This document shows positions 26,521 through 34,661 of a stretch of DNA of 64,000 bases, piece by piece. Position numbers and translations under genes: made by a program. The notes below the pieces were generated by a model, which searched no databases, was not told the origin of the DNA, and saw nothing but the letters and a program-made list of their open reading frames with translations. How positions within the stretch are numbered: position 1 is the stretch's first letter; each line of letters begins with the position of its first letter. This DNA comes from KACC-23026 sp963829575 (GTDB lineage: Bacteria; Bacillota; Bacilli; Bacillales; Sporolactobacillaceae), in the NCBI GenBank assembly GCA_963829575.1, contig CAWHJF010000012.1, positions 372,001-436,000 on the forward strand, read 5' to 3'.

Positions 26521-26679
26521 CTAATATCCGTTTTGGATCTTTCTTAAAAAGTCATGGGCTTGACAACCAAGACGAACAATAAGTTCCTCGAACAAGGCAT
26601 CGCGTTCTAAATCCAACCGAATGATTTCTTCCGCTAGTTTTTTCTCTTTAAATAAGGAGAGGTCTTTCACGTTTTCCAT
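26521..26679 (-). CDS. Small charged helical protein, unknown function (YkzB-like position)
   Basis: A 52-residue product from ATG 26679 with AAGGAGG nine bases upstream. It is almost all helix-forming and charged (LFKEKKLAEEIIRLDLERDAL) with one Cys near residue 39. Thirteen bases separate it from the next small gene, so the pair is an operon. The 29-bp palindrome with a TnrA box lies about 130-160 bp upstream. Function unknown; too short for confident family assignment. Confidence 0.6.
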   Translation of the reverse strand: MENVKDLSLFKEKKLAEEIIRLDLERDALFEELIVRLGCQAHDFLRKIQNGY

Positions 26680-26809
26680 AGAGGATTTCCTCCTTTTATA
26701 ATAGAATTGGGAGATTCGGAATAGGGGTTAATAGTGAAGGGTGTGGTGGTCTGGGTTACATCGCACATCGACTGATCTTTGTAGTCAGTTTAAAGCGTCT
26801 CGTGCGCGT

Positions 26810-26838
26810 TGTCAGTTAACTTGTAAAGTTATCTGACA
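26810..26838. promoter_or_regulatory. 29-bp palindrome containing a TnrA box between the small-gene pair and yerD
   Basis: The right part, TGTAAAGTTATCTGACA (26822-26838), fits the TnrA consensus fully. The whole block begins TGTCAG and ends CTGACA with TAACTT/AAGTTA inside, a near-perfect dyad. From the box centre (26830) a -10-like TAGATT (26868-26873, plus strand) and a -10-like TAAACT (26792-26787, minus strand) are both 40.5 bp away, so it could activate both directions. Confidence 0.75.
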
Positions 26839-26957
26839 TGTTTTTTTCTTTAAGGGTGTTTATTTGGTAGATTTTCGCATCGCTCCCATGTAAGCCGTTT
26901 TTTGAAGAATGGGAAGCTTATGGAACCCCCATTTTCTGTGTGGTCGATTAAAAAAAA

Positions 26958-27011
26958 CTCAACTGGAAAAACTGTAAAGTATGTCTTTTTAGCTATATTT
27001 AACCAGTTGAG
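26958..27011 (+). other. Hairpin pairing with the yerD Shine-Dalgarno flank
   Basis: CTCAACTGG (26958-26966) is perfectly complementary to CCAGTTGAG (27003-27011). The right arm ends inside the GAGGAGG ribosome site of yerD, and the 36-base loop is A/T-rich. Formation would partly hide the ribosome site. Confidence 0.5.
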
Positions 27012-27023
27012 GAGGAACGAGCT

Positions 27024-28664
27024 ATGAACTTAAATATTGCCAATTACATGACAATTATTTTGTTTTTTGTCGTGATCGTTTTGGTCGTTACAGGCGTGGT
27101 GACACTTTTGATCATGTACACCATTGACCGAAACCAAAATGAGCATCCCACTTTAAGAAATTATCCAGTTTTGGGACGAATCCGTTATTTTTCAGAAAAG
27201 ATTGGACCGGAGCTTAGGCAATATCTTTTTAATAATGACGCGGAAGGAAAGCCATTCAGCCGCGATGATTATGAACATGTTGTAAAAAGTGCGAAGTATA
27301 AGCGGGATGTCAGTGGCTTTGGCTCAAAAAGAGATTTTGATGAGGAAGGTTACTATGTCCGAAATGATATGTTTCCGCTTCAAATGGATGAGTTGAGAAG
27401 GGATCGAGACACACACGTTCCAACCAAAAAATATGTGCTGCTGAAGGATACTCTTTTTACACAAAGAAAGGAAGAGTGGCGGGACGAGATATCGGACGCT
27501 TATCTACTTGATGAGTCGGATGCAGTGGTGATCGGTGGCGATCGACTTCCACACCCTTTCAAAGTGAGAGGACTAATCGGGATGTCGGCCATGAGTTTTG
27601 GCTCTTTAGGCAATCATGCCATTACCGCGCTTTCAGAAGGATTAGGCATGGCAAAAGGGACGTGGATGAATACGGGAGAAGGCGGACTTTCTCCCTATCA
27701 TCTTAAAGGCGATGTCGATATTATTATGCAAATCGGACCCGGTTTATTTGGAGTCCGAGGTGAGGATGGGCAGTTTGATTGGGATGAACTAAAACGAAAA
27801 AGTGAGATTCCGCAAATTAAAGCGTTTGAATTAAAACTCGCGCAAGGGGCGAAAGTACGAGGTGGCCACGTTGACGGTGAGAAAGTAACACCTGAGATTG
27901 CAGAAATTCGAAAAGTAAAGGCCTACCAATCGATAGACAGTCCGAATCGTTTTAATGAATTTCGCGATTATCCGACTATGTTTGCATTTATGGATCGCAT
28001 TCGTAAAGTCACGGGAAAACCGGTTGGCTTTAAAATGGTTATGGGAAGTAATGATTCGGCGATTGAGCTAGCGAAATATATGAACGAAACAGAAACGGGT
28101 CCGGATTTTATAACGGTTGACGGTGGAGAAGGGGGCACGGGAGCCTCTTATCAAGAATTAATGGACAGTGTCGGTTTACCCATTAAGTCCGCACTCCCCA
28201 TATTGGACGTGACGCTTCGAAAGTATGGCGTGAGGGATCGTGTGACGTTAATCGCATCGGGGAAGTTGTTTACACCAGATCGAATTGCCGTTGCCTTAGC
28301 TATGGGTGCAGATTTGGTGAACATCGCCCGTGGTTTTATGATCACCGTGGGATGTATTCAAGCCTTGAAATGTCATTCCAATGCGTGTCCAGTTGGTGTG
28401 GCGACAACCGATCCCAAACTTCAAAAAGCGCTCGTTATTGACGAGAAAAAATTCCGAGTGGTGAATTACATTTTGACGCTCCGTCATGGGTTGTTTCGTC
28501 TTTCAGCGGCTGCTGGCCTCCCATCGCCTGTTCTTTTTGAACCCAAGCATATTAGCTATAAAAACGACGTCGGTGAGGTGCAAACTCTTGTCGATATTAA
28601 AAAAAGCATTGAGAAACGGGTGGAAGATGCGATATCTTTTGACCAACAGTCTAAGTCAAGCTAA
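27024..28664 (+). CDS. yerD: Membrane-anchored FMN-binding glutamate synthase-like protein (YerD family)
   Basis: A 546-residue protein: one N-terminal membrane helix (about 9-31) then a glutamate-synthase FMN/TIM-barrel domain (about 160-500). Seen: IGMSAMSFGSLG, GEGGLSPYH, FITVDGGEGGTGASYQE, and the 3Fe-4S cysteine pattern C-x5-C-x4-C in CIQALKCHSNACPVG. It lacks the amidotransferase domain of GltA, so it cannot use glutamine by itself; the reaction is unproven. The TnrA box upstream ties it to nitrogen limitation. GAGGAGG precedes the ATG, in the arm of a hairpin. Confidence 0.88.
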   Translation: MNLNIANYMTIILFFVVIVLVVTGVVTLLIMYTIDRNQNEHPTLRNYPVLGRIRYFSEKIGPELRQYLFNNDAEGKPFSRDDYEHVVKSAKYKRDVSGFGSKRDFDEEGYYVRNDMFPLQMDELRRDRDTHVPTKKYVLLKDTLFTQRKEEWRDEISDAYLLDESDAVVIGGDRLPHPFKVRGLIGMSAMSFGSLGNHAITALSEGLGMAKGTWMNTGEGGLSPYHLKGDVDIIMQIGPGLFGVRGEDGQFDWDELKRKSEIPQIKAFELKLAQGAKVRGGHVDGEKVTPEIAEIRKVKAYQSIDSPNRFNEFRDYPTMFAFMDRIRKVTGKPVGFKMVMGSNDSAIELAKYMNETETGPDFITVDGGEGGTGASYQELMDSVGLPIKSALPILDVTLRKYGVRDRVTLIASGKLFTPDRIAVALAMGADLVNIARGFMITVGCIQALKCHSNACPVGVATTDPKLQKALVIDEKKFRVVNYILTLRHGLFRLSAAAGLPSPVLFEPKHISYKNDVGEVQTLVDIKKSIEKRVEDAISFDQQSKSS

Positions 28665-28710
28665 TTTCAGGTTGATAAATACGGATAAACTAGCAAAATG
28701 GGCAGTTTCT

Positions 28711-28747
28711 TTGACATTAAGAAATGCACATTCCTATACTTTAGGAA
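28711..28747 (+). promoter_or_regulatory. Promoter with overlapping inverted repeat before the carboxylesterase gene
   Basis: TTGACA (28711-28716), 18-bp spacer, TATACT (28735-28740). TTCCTA-N5-TAGGAA (28731-28747) spans the -10, a classic repressor position. In B. subtilis the related mhq genes are repressed by MarR-type MhqR; the half-site here differs from MhqR boxes I know. Confidence 0.6.
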
Positions 28748-28782
28748 GACTTAAGGGCAACAGATATTGAGGAGGTACACCG

Positions 28783-29385
28783 TTGGAACATATTTTTATT
28801 GAAAAATCCAAGCATAAGCCAGTCTTATTGTTATTACATGGAACGGGTGGGAACGAAGAAGCTTTATTGCCTTTGGCTCAGATTATTGATCCAGAAGCAT
28901 CGGTCTTAAGCGTACGTGGGAATGTATCTGAACACGGGATGCCACGGTTTTTTAAAAGGTTAGCGGAAGGGGTATTTGACGAAGAGGACCTCATTTTAAG
29001 AACTAAGGAGTTGAATGACTTTTTGGATGAAGCTTCTGCTAAATATGAGTTTGATCGCGGGAATGTTGTGGCGGTTGGTTTTTCAAATGGCGCGAATATC
29101 GCTGGGAGTCTTTTATTTCATTACAAAGGGGCACTAAAAGGCGCGATCCTTCATCACCCTATGGTGCCAAGACGAGGGATTGAACTTCCTGATTTATCCG
29201 GGGTTCCTGTCTTTATCGGGGCTGGGCATAATGATCCGCTTTGTTCTGAACAGGAGTCGATCGACCTTGAGTCCCTATTAAAGGGGGCTGGAGCAAACGT
29301 TGACCTCTACTGGGAGAATCACGGTCACCAGCTGACCCAAACAGAAGCTCTTGCAGCGTCCGCCTGGTACCATCGTACGTTTTGA
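28783..29385 (+). CDS. Alpha/beta-hydrolase carboxylesterase (MhqD-like)
   Basis: A 200-residue hydrolase of the phospholipase/carboxylesterase family. LLLLHGTGGNEEALLPLA is the oxyanion region; VVAVGFSNGANIAGSLL carries the nucleophile G-F-S-N-G; FIGAGHNDPLC (Asp) and ENHGHQLTQTE (His) complete the triad. It starts at TTG 28783 with GAGGAGG nine bases upstream. B. subtilis MhqD is similar and serves quinone/aldehyde detoxification; the flavin reductase next door fits such a role, but the substrate is unknown. Confidence 0.85.
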   Translation: MEHIFIEKSKHKPVLLLLHGTGGNEEALLPLAQIIDPEASVLSVRGNVSEHGMPRFFKRLAEGVFDEEDLILRTKELNDFLDEASAKYEFDRGNVVAVGFSNGANIAGSLLFHYKGALKGAILHHPMVPRRGIELPDLSGVPVFIGAGHNDPLCSEQESIDLESLLKGAGANVDLYWENHGHQLTQTEALAASAWYHRTF

Positions 29386-29492
29386 AAAAGTTGGAAACTA
29401 AGGGCCGGGCTTTTTTGAAGGCAGAATTTTGCAGTTGATTAGGCAAGTTGTAACGAACTGGGAGGTTTGTAAGTTTGAGATTGGAGGCTATT

Positions 29493-30104
29493 ATGAAGGG
29501 GCTTGACCCAACTAAACTGTCAGAACGTGAAAATTATAAGTTCTTAACGGGAAGTGTAATTCCGAGACCGGTTGCCTTTGTGACCACGCTATCACCTAAT
29601 GGTGTTGTGAATGCTGGGCCGTTCAGTTATTTCAATATCGTGGCCGCCAATCCTCCGCTCCTCTCGATCTCTGTTCAGAGAGATGGAAAAGTGCGTAAGG
29701 ATACAGCGGAATATGCCTGTGCACGTGGGGAATTTGTCATTCACATTGGCGCGGAATCCTACGTAAAGGCATTGAACCAAACGGCGGCACGACTTGGAAG
29801 AGAAGAAAGTGAACTTGCTTTAACAGATCTAACCACAGTGGAAAGTCAACAGATCAGCGTGCCTGGTATTGTGGAAGCGCCGATCCGTATGGAATGTGTA
29901 CTCGAAAAAGCCATCGAGCTCGGTGGCACAGAAGAAGCTCCGGCCTGTGATCTCTTGATTGGGCGAGTCGTTTACTATCACGTCAATGAAGCGTTATATG
30001 AGAACGGACGAATCAGTGCCAAAGGTCTAAAGCCAATTAGTCGGCTTGCAGGTAATGATTATGCATCTCTGGGTGAGGTATTTGAGTTGATTCGCCCGAA
30101 ATAG
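29493..30104 (+). CDS. Flavin reductase-like (DIM6/NTAB) FMN-binding protein
   Basis: A 203-residue split-barrel flavin reductase: YKFLTGSVIPRPVAFVTTLS opens the FMN-binding domain, with NAGPFSYFNIVAANPPLLSI and KDTAEYACARGEFVIHI following. It probably supplies reduced flavin or reduces small aromatics using NAD(P)H. ATG 29493 has GGAGG five bases upstream and matches homologue starts; TTG 29475 is a weaker alternative. It follows the hydrolase by about 100 bp and could be co-transcribed, a pairing that suggests detoxification of electrophiles. Confidence 0.85.
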   Translation: MKGLDPTKLSERENYKFLTGSVIPRPVAFVTTLSPNGVVNAGPFSYFNIVAANPPLLSISVQRDGKVRKDTAEYACARGEFVIHIGAESYVKALNQTAARLGREESELALTDLTTVESQQISVPGIVEAPIRMECVLEKAIELGGTEEAPACDLLIGRVVYYHVNEALYENGRISAKGLKPISRLAGNDYASLGEVFELIRPK

Positions 30105-30133
30105 CAACGAAAAGGAAAGCGGGGACAGTGCGA

Positions 30134-30170
30134 GGGGACAGACTTCGGCTGTCTCCTTTATATTTTTTTG
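30134..30170 (+). terminator. Terminator after the flavin reductase gene
   Basis: GGGGACAG/CTGTCTCC stem with a seven-base loop, then a T-run at 30163-30169. Confidence 0.85.
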
Positions 30171-30186
30171 AGGGCGAAACTCGATT

Positions 30187-30270
30187 CAATGAGCTTCATC
30201 GGCGAGTTGAAGCCCTAAACGCGTGAGAAAATCATGAAAAGAGGGCTTCATCGACGAGATGAAGCCCTCA
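30187..30270 (-). terminator. Tandem look-alike hairpins ending the qox operon
   Basis: Reading on the minus strand, a perfect 12-bp stem GAGGGCTTCATC/GATGAAGCCCTC (30269-30241) is followed by TTTT. About 30 bp on, a second similar but imperfect hairpin (30211-30188) reuses the GGGCTTCA and GATGAAGC sequences, as if duplicated. Confidence 0.8.
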
Positions 30271-30294
30271 GCTCTTGCAGTTTCCTTGCTGTTG

Positions 30295-30459
30295 TTAATG
30301 ATTTTCGCGGTGCCGTTCTTTGTGTCGGTTGTTCATGACGGCCATGACGACTGCCCCGATAATGACGCCTGAGAAAAGCAGTACGTAGAGCGAAACGATC
30401 GAGAGTTTAAAAATGAACCAAAATAGAAATGCGACTAAAGCACCAAGGAAGATCCACAT
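30295..30459 (-). CDS. Small one- or two-helix membrane protein downstream of qoxD
   Basis: A 54-residue product (MWIFLGALVAFLFWFIFKLS at the N-terminus, then a second hydrophobic stretch from about 21 to 42, then a charged His/Arg-rich tail NNRHKERHRENH). AAAGGAGG precedes the ATG and it begins 15 bases after the qoxD stop, before the operon terminators. It is thus the fifth gene of the quinol oxidase operon. A small accessory subunit or assembly factor is plausible; unproven. Confidence 0.7.
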   Translation of the reverse strand: MWIFLGALVAFLFWFIFKLSIVSLYVLLFSGVIIGAVVMAVMNNRHKERHRENH

Positions 30460-30474
30460 TGTTTTTTCCTCCTT

Positions 30475-30798
30475 TTATTGAACTTGGGAGTTAAAGGTCA
30501 TAATCCAAGCTGATCCTAAGACAATGGTGACAACAAAGACTGCCCCAAGAATAATGGCGAGGACGTTATAACGCGGTTTTTCACTGTCACGAATATGCAT
30601 AAAGAAAAACAGCTGAATCAAGAATTGGAGGACGGCCATAATCAAGATTAGGTTAACTTGGAGGCGTCGACTTCCTATGTTTCCAAGCACTAACCATAAA
30701 GGAATCAAAGTCAAGACAACAGAACAAATGAATCCCAATATGTAAGAGCCGGTTGAGCCACCGTGTTCATCTGCATGATGTGTGTGTTCGTGAGCCAT
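30475..30798 (-). CDS. qoxD: Cytochrome aa3 quinol oxidase subunit IV
   Basis: Small subunit of the haem-copper menaquinol oxidase. The 107-residue product has a His-rich cytoplasmic start (MAHEHTHHADEHGG) and three membrane helices, with the family sequence LQFLIQLFFFMHI in the second. Its ATG shares one base with the qoxC stop (TAATG), so translation is coupled; GGGGTGAT lies upstream. A longer reading to 30843 would overlap qoxC. Confidence 0.93.
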   Translation of the reverse strand: MAHEHTHHADEHGGSTGSYILGFICSVVLTLIPLWLVLGNIGSRRLQVNLILIMAVLQFLIQLFFFMHIRDSEKPRYNVLAIILGAVFVVTIVLGSAWIMTFNSQVQ

Positions 30799-31406
30799 TA
30801 CATCACCCCTATCAAATAAACCACTGTGAAAATGAAAATCCAAACGGCATCAAGAAAGTGCCAGTAGAGCCCAACAATGAATAATTTTCGTCGTGTTATG
30901 GCTGTAAGACCATGCTGGCCAACTTGAATCATTATCCCGGTCATCCATATGATCCCAAGTGAAACGTGACAACCGTGTGTACCGACCAATGTGAAGAAGG
31001 CGGACAAAAACGCACTCCGAGTATAAGCGGCGCCCTCAAGAGCCATATGGGTAAATTCATTGACTTCAAAATAGATAAACCCAAGGCCTAAAAGTAAGGT
31101 CACAATCAACCAGCCGATCATTGGCTTGACCCGATTTTTATGCATTTCTAGTGTAGCTAGACCGCTCGTAAAGCTACTGGTCAGAAGTAAGAAGGTTTCC
31201 GTTATAAAACCGCTGACATCAAACATTTCTTTGCCGGTTGGGCCCCCGGCATAATTCGTCCGGAGCACCACATAGGTTGCAAAGAGCGTTCCAAATAAGA
31301 GAACGTCAGAGACAAGAAAAATCCAGAACCCATCAATTTTGATTTGTTCATGGTCCACATGGTGTTCCCCATGCGAATGGCCATGATCAGAGACCACGTG
31401 GTCCAT
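30798..31406 (-). CDS. qoxC: Cytochrome aa3 quinol oxidase subunit III
   Basis: A 202-residue subunit III with five membrane helices. KIDGFWIFLVSDVLLFGTLFA and FLLLTSSFTSGLATLEMHKN are characteristic of the cyoC/qoxC type, as is the end YWHFLDAVWIFIFTVVYLIG. The N-terminus is His/Asp-rich. GGGAGGG lies upstream and the ATG overlaps the qoxB stop by one base, repeating the tight packing of the operon. Confidence 0.95.
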   Translation of the reverse strand: MDHVVSDHGHSHGEHHVDHEQIKIDGFWIFLVSDVLLFGTLFATYVVLRTNYAGGPTGKEMFDVSGFITETFLLLTSSFTSGLATLEMHKNRVKPMIGWLIVTLLLGLGFIYFEVNEFTHMALEGAAYTRSAFLSAFFTLVGTHGCHVSLGIIWMTGIMIQVGQHGLTAITRRKLFIVGLYWHFLDAVWIFIFTVVYLIGVM

Positions 31407-33367
31407 TAGAATTCCCTCCCTAACTGTGCTTCATTTGCCTTGATTTCATCCACTGGGATGTAATAATCGGTGTCGTATTGGAATGAACGTGCGAGTAAAC
31501 TAATGCCGACACCCGCTAAACCGACAACACCCATCCAGACCCAATGGAAGGTAAAACCAAAACCAGCAATAAAGAAGAACACGCCCATGATAAACGGAAT
31601 GCCTGAGTTTTTCGGAAAATGGATCGGTTCCAATTTATCTTTGCTTAAAGCCTTATAAGCGTTCTCGCTGTTTTCTTTTTTGACTTCCCACCAAGGGTCG
31701 CGTCCTTTTCCGGTTACATCGGGCACAACCGCAAAATTATAGTAAGGCGCCGGGGATGGAATAGACCATTCAAGCGTGTGTCCACCCCATGGATCACCAG
31801 TCGTGTCCCGCTCGCCAAATTTAATGCTGTAGACAATTTGCCAGACTTGAAATAGGAAGGCAATCCCCATGATTAATGAGCCGATACTCGACACCATGTT
31901 ATAGGGTGCCCATCCTCGGTCCCAACCGTAGGTGTAGATCCGTCGAGTCATACCCATGAACCCAAGGGCGTATTGCGGCATAAAACACACATAAAAGCCG
32001 ATATTCCAGAGCCAGAAGGCCCATTTGCCAAGTTTTTCATTGAGCTTGAAGCCAAACATTTTTGGCCACCAATACGTGAGACCGGCAAACATACCAAAGA
32101 CCGTTCCGCCGATAAACACTTGGTGAAAGTGGGCGACAACAAAATAACTGTTGTGATATTGGTAATCGGTTGGCGCAATCGAGAGCATGACGCCTGTCGC
32201 GCCCCCAACCGCAAAGCATATAATAAAGCCGATTGTCCAGAGCATGGGCTCGGTCATCTTAATTCGGCCTTTATACATTGTTAACATCCAGTTAAAGATT
32301 TTAACACCTGTTGGTATGGCAATGATCATAGTTGAGACCGCGAAAAACGCGTTCACATTGGCGCCAGCGCCCATCGTGAAGAAGTGGTGCACCCATGTGA
32401 AATACGCATAAAAGCTAATTAACATGAGAGAGACAACCATGGACACGTAGCCAAAAGTCCGCTTTTTGGAGAAGACGCTGACGACCTCTGAAAAAATTCC
32501 AAATGCGGGAAGTATAACAATGTAAACCTCGGGGTGTCCCCACATCCAAAACAGGTTGACATACATCATCGGGTCCCCGCCGGCTGTCATTGTAAAGAAA
32601 TGTCCACCACCAAATCGGTCTAAGAAAAGCAGAGCCATGGCAATCGTGAGTACAGGGAATGCTGCCACGATCAGAATGGAAGTTGCTAAGATTGACCACG
32701 TAAACAAAGGCATTTTCATTAAAGTCATGCCTGGTGCACGCATTTTGAGTATAGTAATTAAGAAGTTTATCCCGGTTGCCAAACTTCCGATCCCAGAAAT
32801 CTGAATCGACAGTATGTAGAAGTTCTCACCAGGACCCGGGTTAAACGCCAGTTCTGAAAGGGTAGGATAGCCCCACCAGCCGGCATTTGGAGATCCGCCG
32901 ATGACGAAGGATAAGTTAAGTAGCATAGCCCCCATAAAGAAGAGCCAGAAACTAATCGCGTTTAAAAAAGGATACGCCACATCGCGCGCGCCGATCTGAA
33001 GCGGAATGGCAATGTTCATCATAGCAAAGATCAGTGGCATCGCCATGAAGAGAATCATGATGGTACCATGTGTAGTGAAAATTTCATTGTAATGTTCAGC
33101 GGCTAAGAACTTAACGTTTGGGTAGGCGAGTTGGGCCCGCATGAGCATGGCATCCACTCCACCACGAAACAACATCAGAATGGCTGCAATGACATACATA
33201 ATCCCAATTTTCTTATGGTCCACAGTTGTCAGCCATTCTCGCCAGAGCCACATCCACTTTTTGAAATATGTGAGCACAAACAGGATTCCTAAGGTGGCCA
33301 CGATTATGGAAACGTCTGCGCCCAGGATTAAAGGGTCACCTGTTACAAAAAAATGGTTAGCATTCAA
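31406..33367 (-). CDS. qoxB: Cytochrome aa3 quinol oxidase subunit I
   Basis: Catalytic haem a/haem a3-CuB subunit reducing O2 to water and pumping protons. Of 653 residues: H100 in TTHG (haem a ligand), WGHPEVY with H278 and Y282 (CuB and cross-linked Tyr), H327-H328 (CuB), and H413/H415 in VVAHFHQV (haem a3 and haem a). These are the full ligand set. It starts at TTG 33367 with AAAGGAGG seven bases upstream; no in-frame ATG lies nearby. There are about 14-15 membrane helices. Confidence 0.96.
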   Translation of the reverse strand: MNANHFFVTGDPLILGADVSIIVATLGILFVLTYFKKWMWLWREWLTTVDHKKIGIMYVIAAILMLFRGGVDAMLMRAQLAYPNVKFLAAEHYNEIFTTHGTIMILFMAMPLIFAMMNIAIPLQIGARDVAYPFLNAISFWLFFMGAMLLNLSFVIGGSPNAGWWGYPTLSELAFNPGPGENFYILSIQISGIGSLATGINFLITILKMRAPGMTLMKMPLFTWSILATSILIVAAFPVLTIAMALLFLDRFGGGHFFTMTAGGDPMMYVNLFWMWGHPEVYIVILPAFGIFSEVVSVFSKKRTFGYVSMVVSLMLISFYAYFTWVHHFFTMGAGANVNAFFAVSTMIIAIPTGVKIFNWMLTMYKGRIKMTEPMLWTIGFIICFAVGGATGVMLSIAPTDYQYHNSYFVVAHFHQVFIGGTVFGMFAGLTYWWPKMFGFKLNEKLGKWAFWLWNIGFYVCFMPQYALGFMGMTRRIYTYGWDRGWAPYNMVSSIGSLIMGIAFLFQVWQIVYSIKFGERDTTGDPWGGHTLEWSIPSPAPYYNFAVVPDVTGKGRDPWWEVKKENSENAYKALSKDKLEPIHFPKNSGIPFIMGVFFFIAGFGFTFHWVWMGVVGLAGVGISLLARSFQYDTDYYIPVDEIKANEAQLGREF

Positions 33368-33386
33368 AGGTGGTCCTCCTTTCTAA

Positions 33387-34295
33387 TCAATCGGTGCCAG
33401 AGACACCTTCACCATTGAGATTCGTAATGTCTTTGTTTAAATGTAAGTTTTTGTTGTGGTGCCGTCCGTATTTTTGAACCGTATTGTTAAAGCTATTCTC
33501 TGGATATGAGGAGAACGTCATCTTGTTTGAAACCCCAGGTTGCTGAAGGGCTTCATATTTGGCTTGGGTCATCGGTTTAGCAGTGGTTTTCACTTGATTC
33601 ACCCAATCATTGAAGTCCGCTTGAGACTTAGCAATCACATTAAATTTCATATGGGCAAATTGCTCACCGGAGAAGTTTGCACCAGAACCAAAGTACGTTC
33701 CTGGTTTATTGGCTTGAAGCCAGAGTCGCATCGCCATTCCTGGCATGGTGTATTCTTGACCACCTAATTCCGGAACCCAAAACGAGTTCATTGGACCACC
33801 AGAAGTCAAAACAAATTGCACAGGTACACCAGCTGGAATCTCAACATAGTTAACGGTTGCGACTTTTTGATCGGGATATTGAAAGAGCCATTTCCAATCA
33901 AGGGAAGTCACTTGAATCGTAATTGCTTGCTTATTCGTTGTGGGTGGTGGTTTAACCAATGTGAAAATCGTGCGCACCGTATAAATCGATAGAAATAAGG
34001 TAATGACAATCGGAATGCCCCACCAGAGAAATTCGAGCGTCTTACTTTCAGCCCAATCTGGTTCATAGGGAGCGGTACTTCCTGGCCGATCTCGAAACCG
34101 GTAAATAATATAGAAAAGCAAAATCAAAACAGGGATGACGATAATCGCGATCAGAATCGTGGAGATAATAATCAAATTGTATTCCGTTTTGGCAACGGGA
34201 CCTTGTGGGTTCAATACAAGATAATTTTTGCCACATCCCGAGAGAAAAATAGGGATAAGAGCAAACACGATCCATTTGAAAGGCCGTAACTTCAT
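33387..34295 (-). CDS. qoxA: Cytochrome aa3 quinol oxidase subunit II (lipoprotein)
   Basis: A 302-residue subunit II: signal peptide with lipobox LSGC (Cys 21), two membrane helices (about 42-66 and 88-110), then a cupredoxin domain (VTSLDWKWLFQYPDQ, PMNSFWVPELGGQEYTMPGM). The CuA cysteine pair of cytochrome c oxidases is absent, as expected for a quinol oxidase. It is first in qoxABCD plus the small fifth gene. GAGAGGAG precedes the ATG. A -35/-10 pair such as TTTAGA-N16-TAGAAT (minus strand near 34365-34340) may be the promoter. Confidence 0.94.
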   Translation of the reverse strand: MKLRPFKWIVFALIPIFLSGCGKNYLVLNPQGPVAKTEYNLIIISTILIAIIVIPVLILLFYIIYRFRDRPGSTAPYEPDWAESKTLEFLWWGIPIVITLFLSIYTVRTIFTLVKPPPTTNKQAITIQVTSLDWKWLFQYPDQKVATVNYVEIPAGVPVQFVLTSGGPMNSFWVPELGGQEYTMPGMAMRLWLQANKPGTYFGSGANFSGEQFAHMKFNVIAKSQADFNDWVNQVKTTAKPMTQAKYEALQQPGVSNKMTFSSYPENSFNNTVQKYGRHHNKNLHLNKDITNLNGEGVSGTD

Positions 34296-34600
34296 CTGGG
34301 TTCTCCTCTCTTTTCGAAATTGAAATTCAATTCATAACAGGGATTCTACCTGCTTATTAGAATGTCTAAAGATTCCAGGACTATGCATCATTTTCCAAAA
34401 AGCTTTGACAAAATGGTGACGCTCAGAAGTCAAGCCTACTCCAGTCTGTTATCTGTTAAACGTAGAAAATAGCCAACCTCCAAGTTCCCCGTAGTCGATT
34501 TGATTCCACCGTACGGGCACTGTGGGGCACGCTAAGTTCCCCAAATTCCAATGTATTAGTGATACGGGAACGGCCACCCCTCAGATCCGATCGTTCGGAG
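34296..34600. other. qoxA upstream spacer
   Basis: About 300 bp with no gene. It should hold the qox promoter; candidate hexamers are present on the minus strand, but none is strong. No repeat or RNA motif recognised. Confidence 0.35.
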
Positions 34601-34603
34601 GAC

Positions 34604-34648
34604 ATTTAAAAACCTCCAAACGCTTCACGCGATTGGAGGTTTTTAAAT
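34604..34648. terminator. Terminator of the OYE gene
   Basis: A 16-bp perfect stem (34604-34619 with 34633-34648) with A-run and T-run on either side; works on both strands. Confidence 0.92.
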
Positions 34649-34661
34649 ATAAAGAGCGAGC

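Noticed and set aside
33387..34295. Missing CuA cysteines in subunit II as a defect
   Set aside because: Expected for quinol oxidases, which lack CuA.
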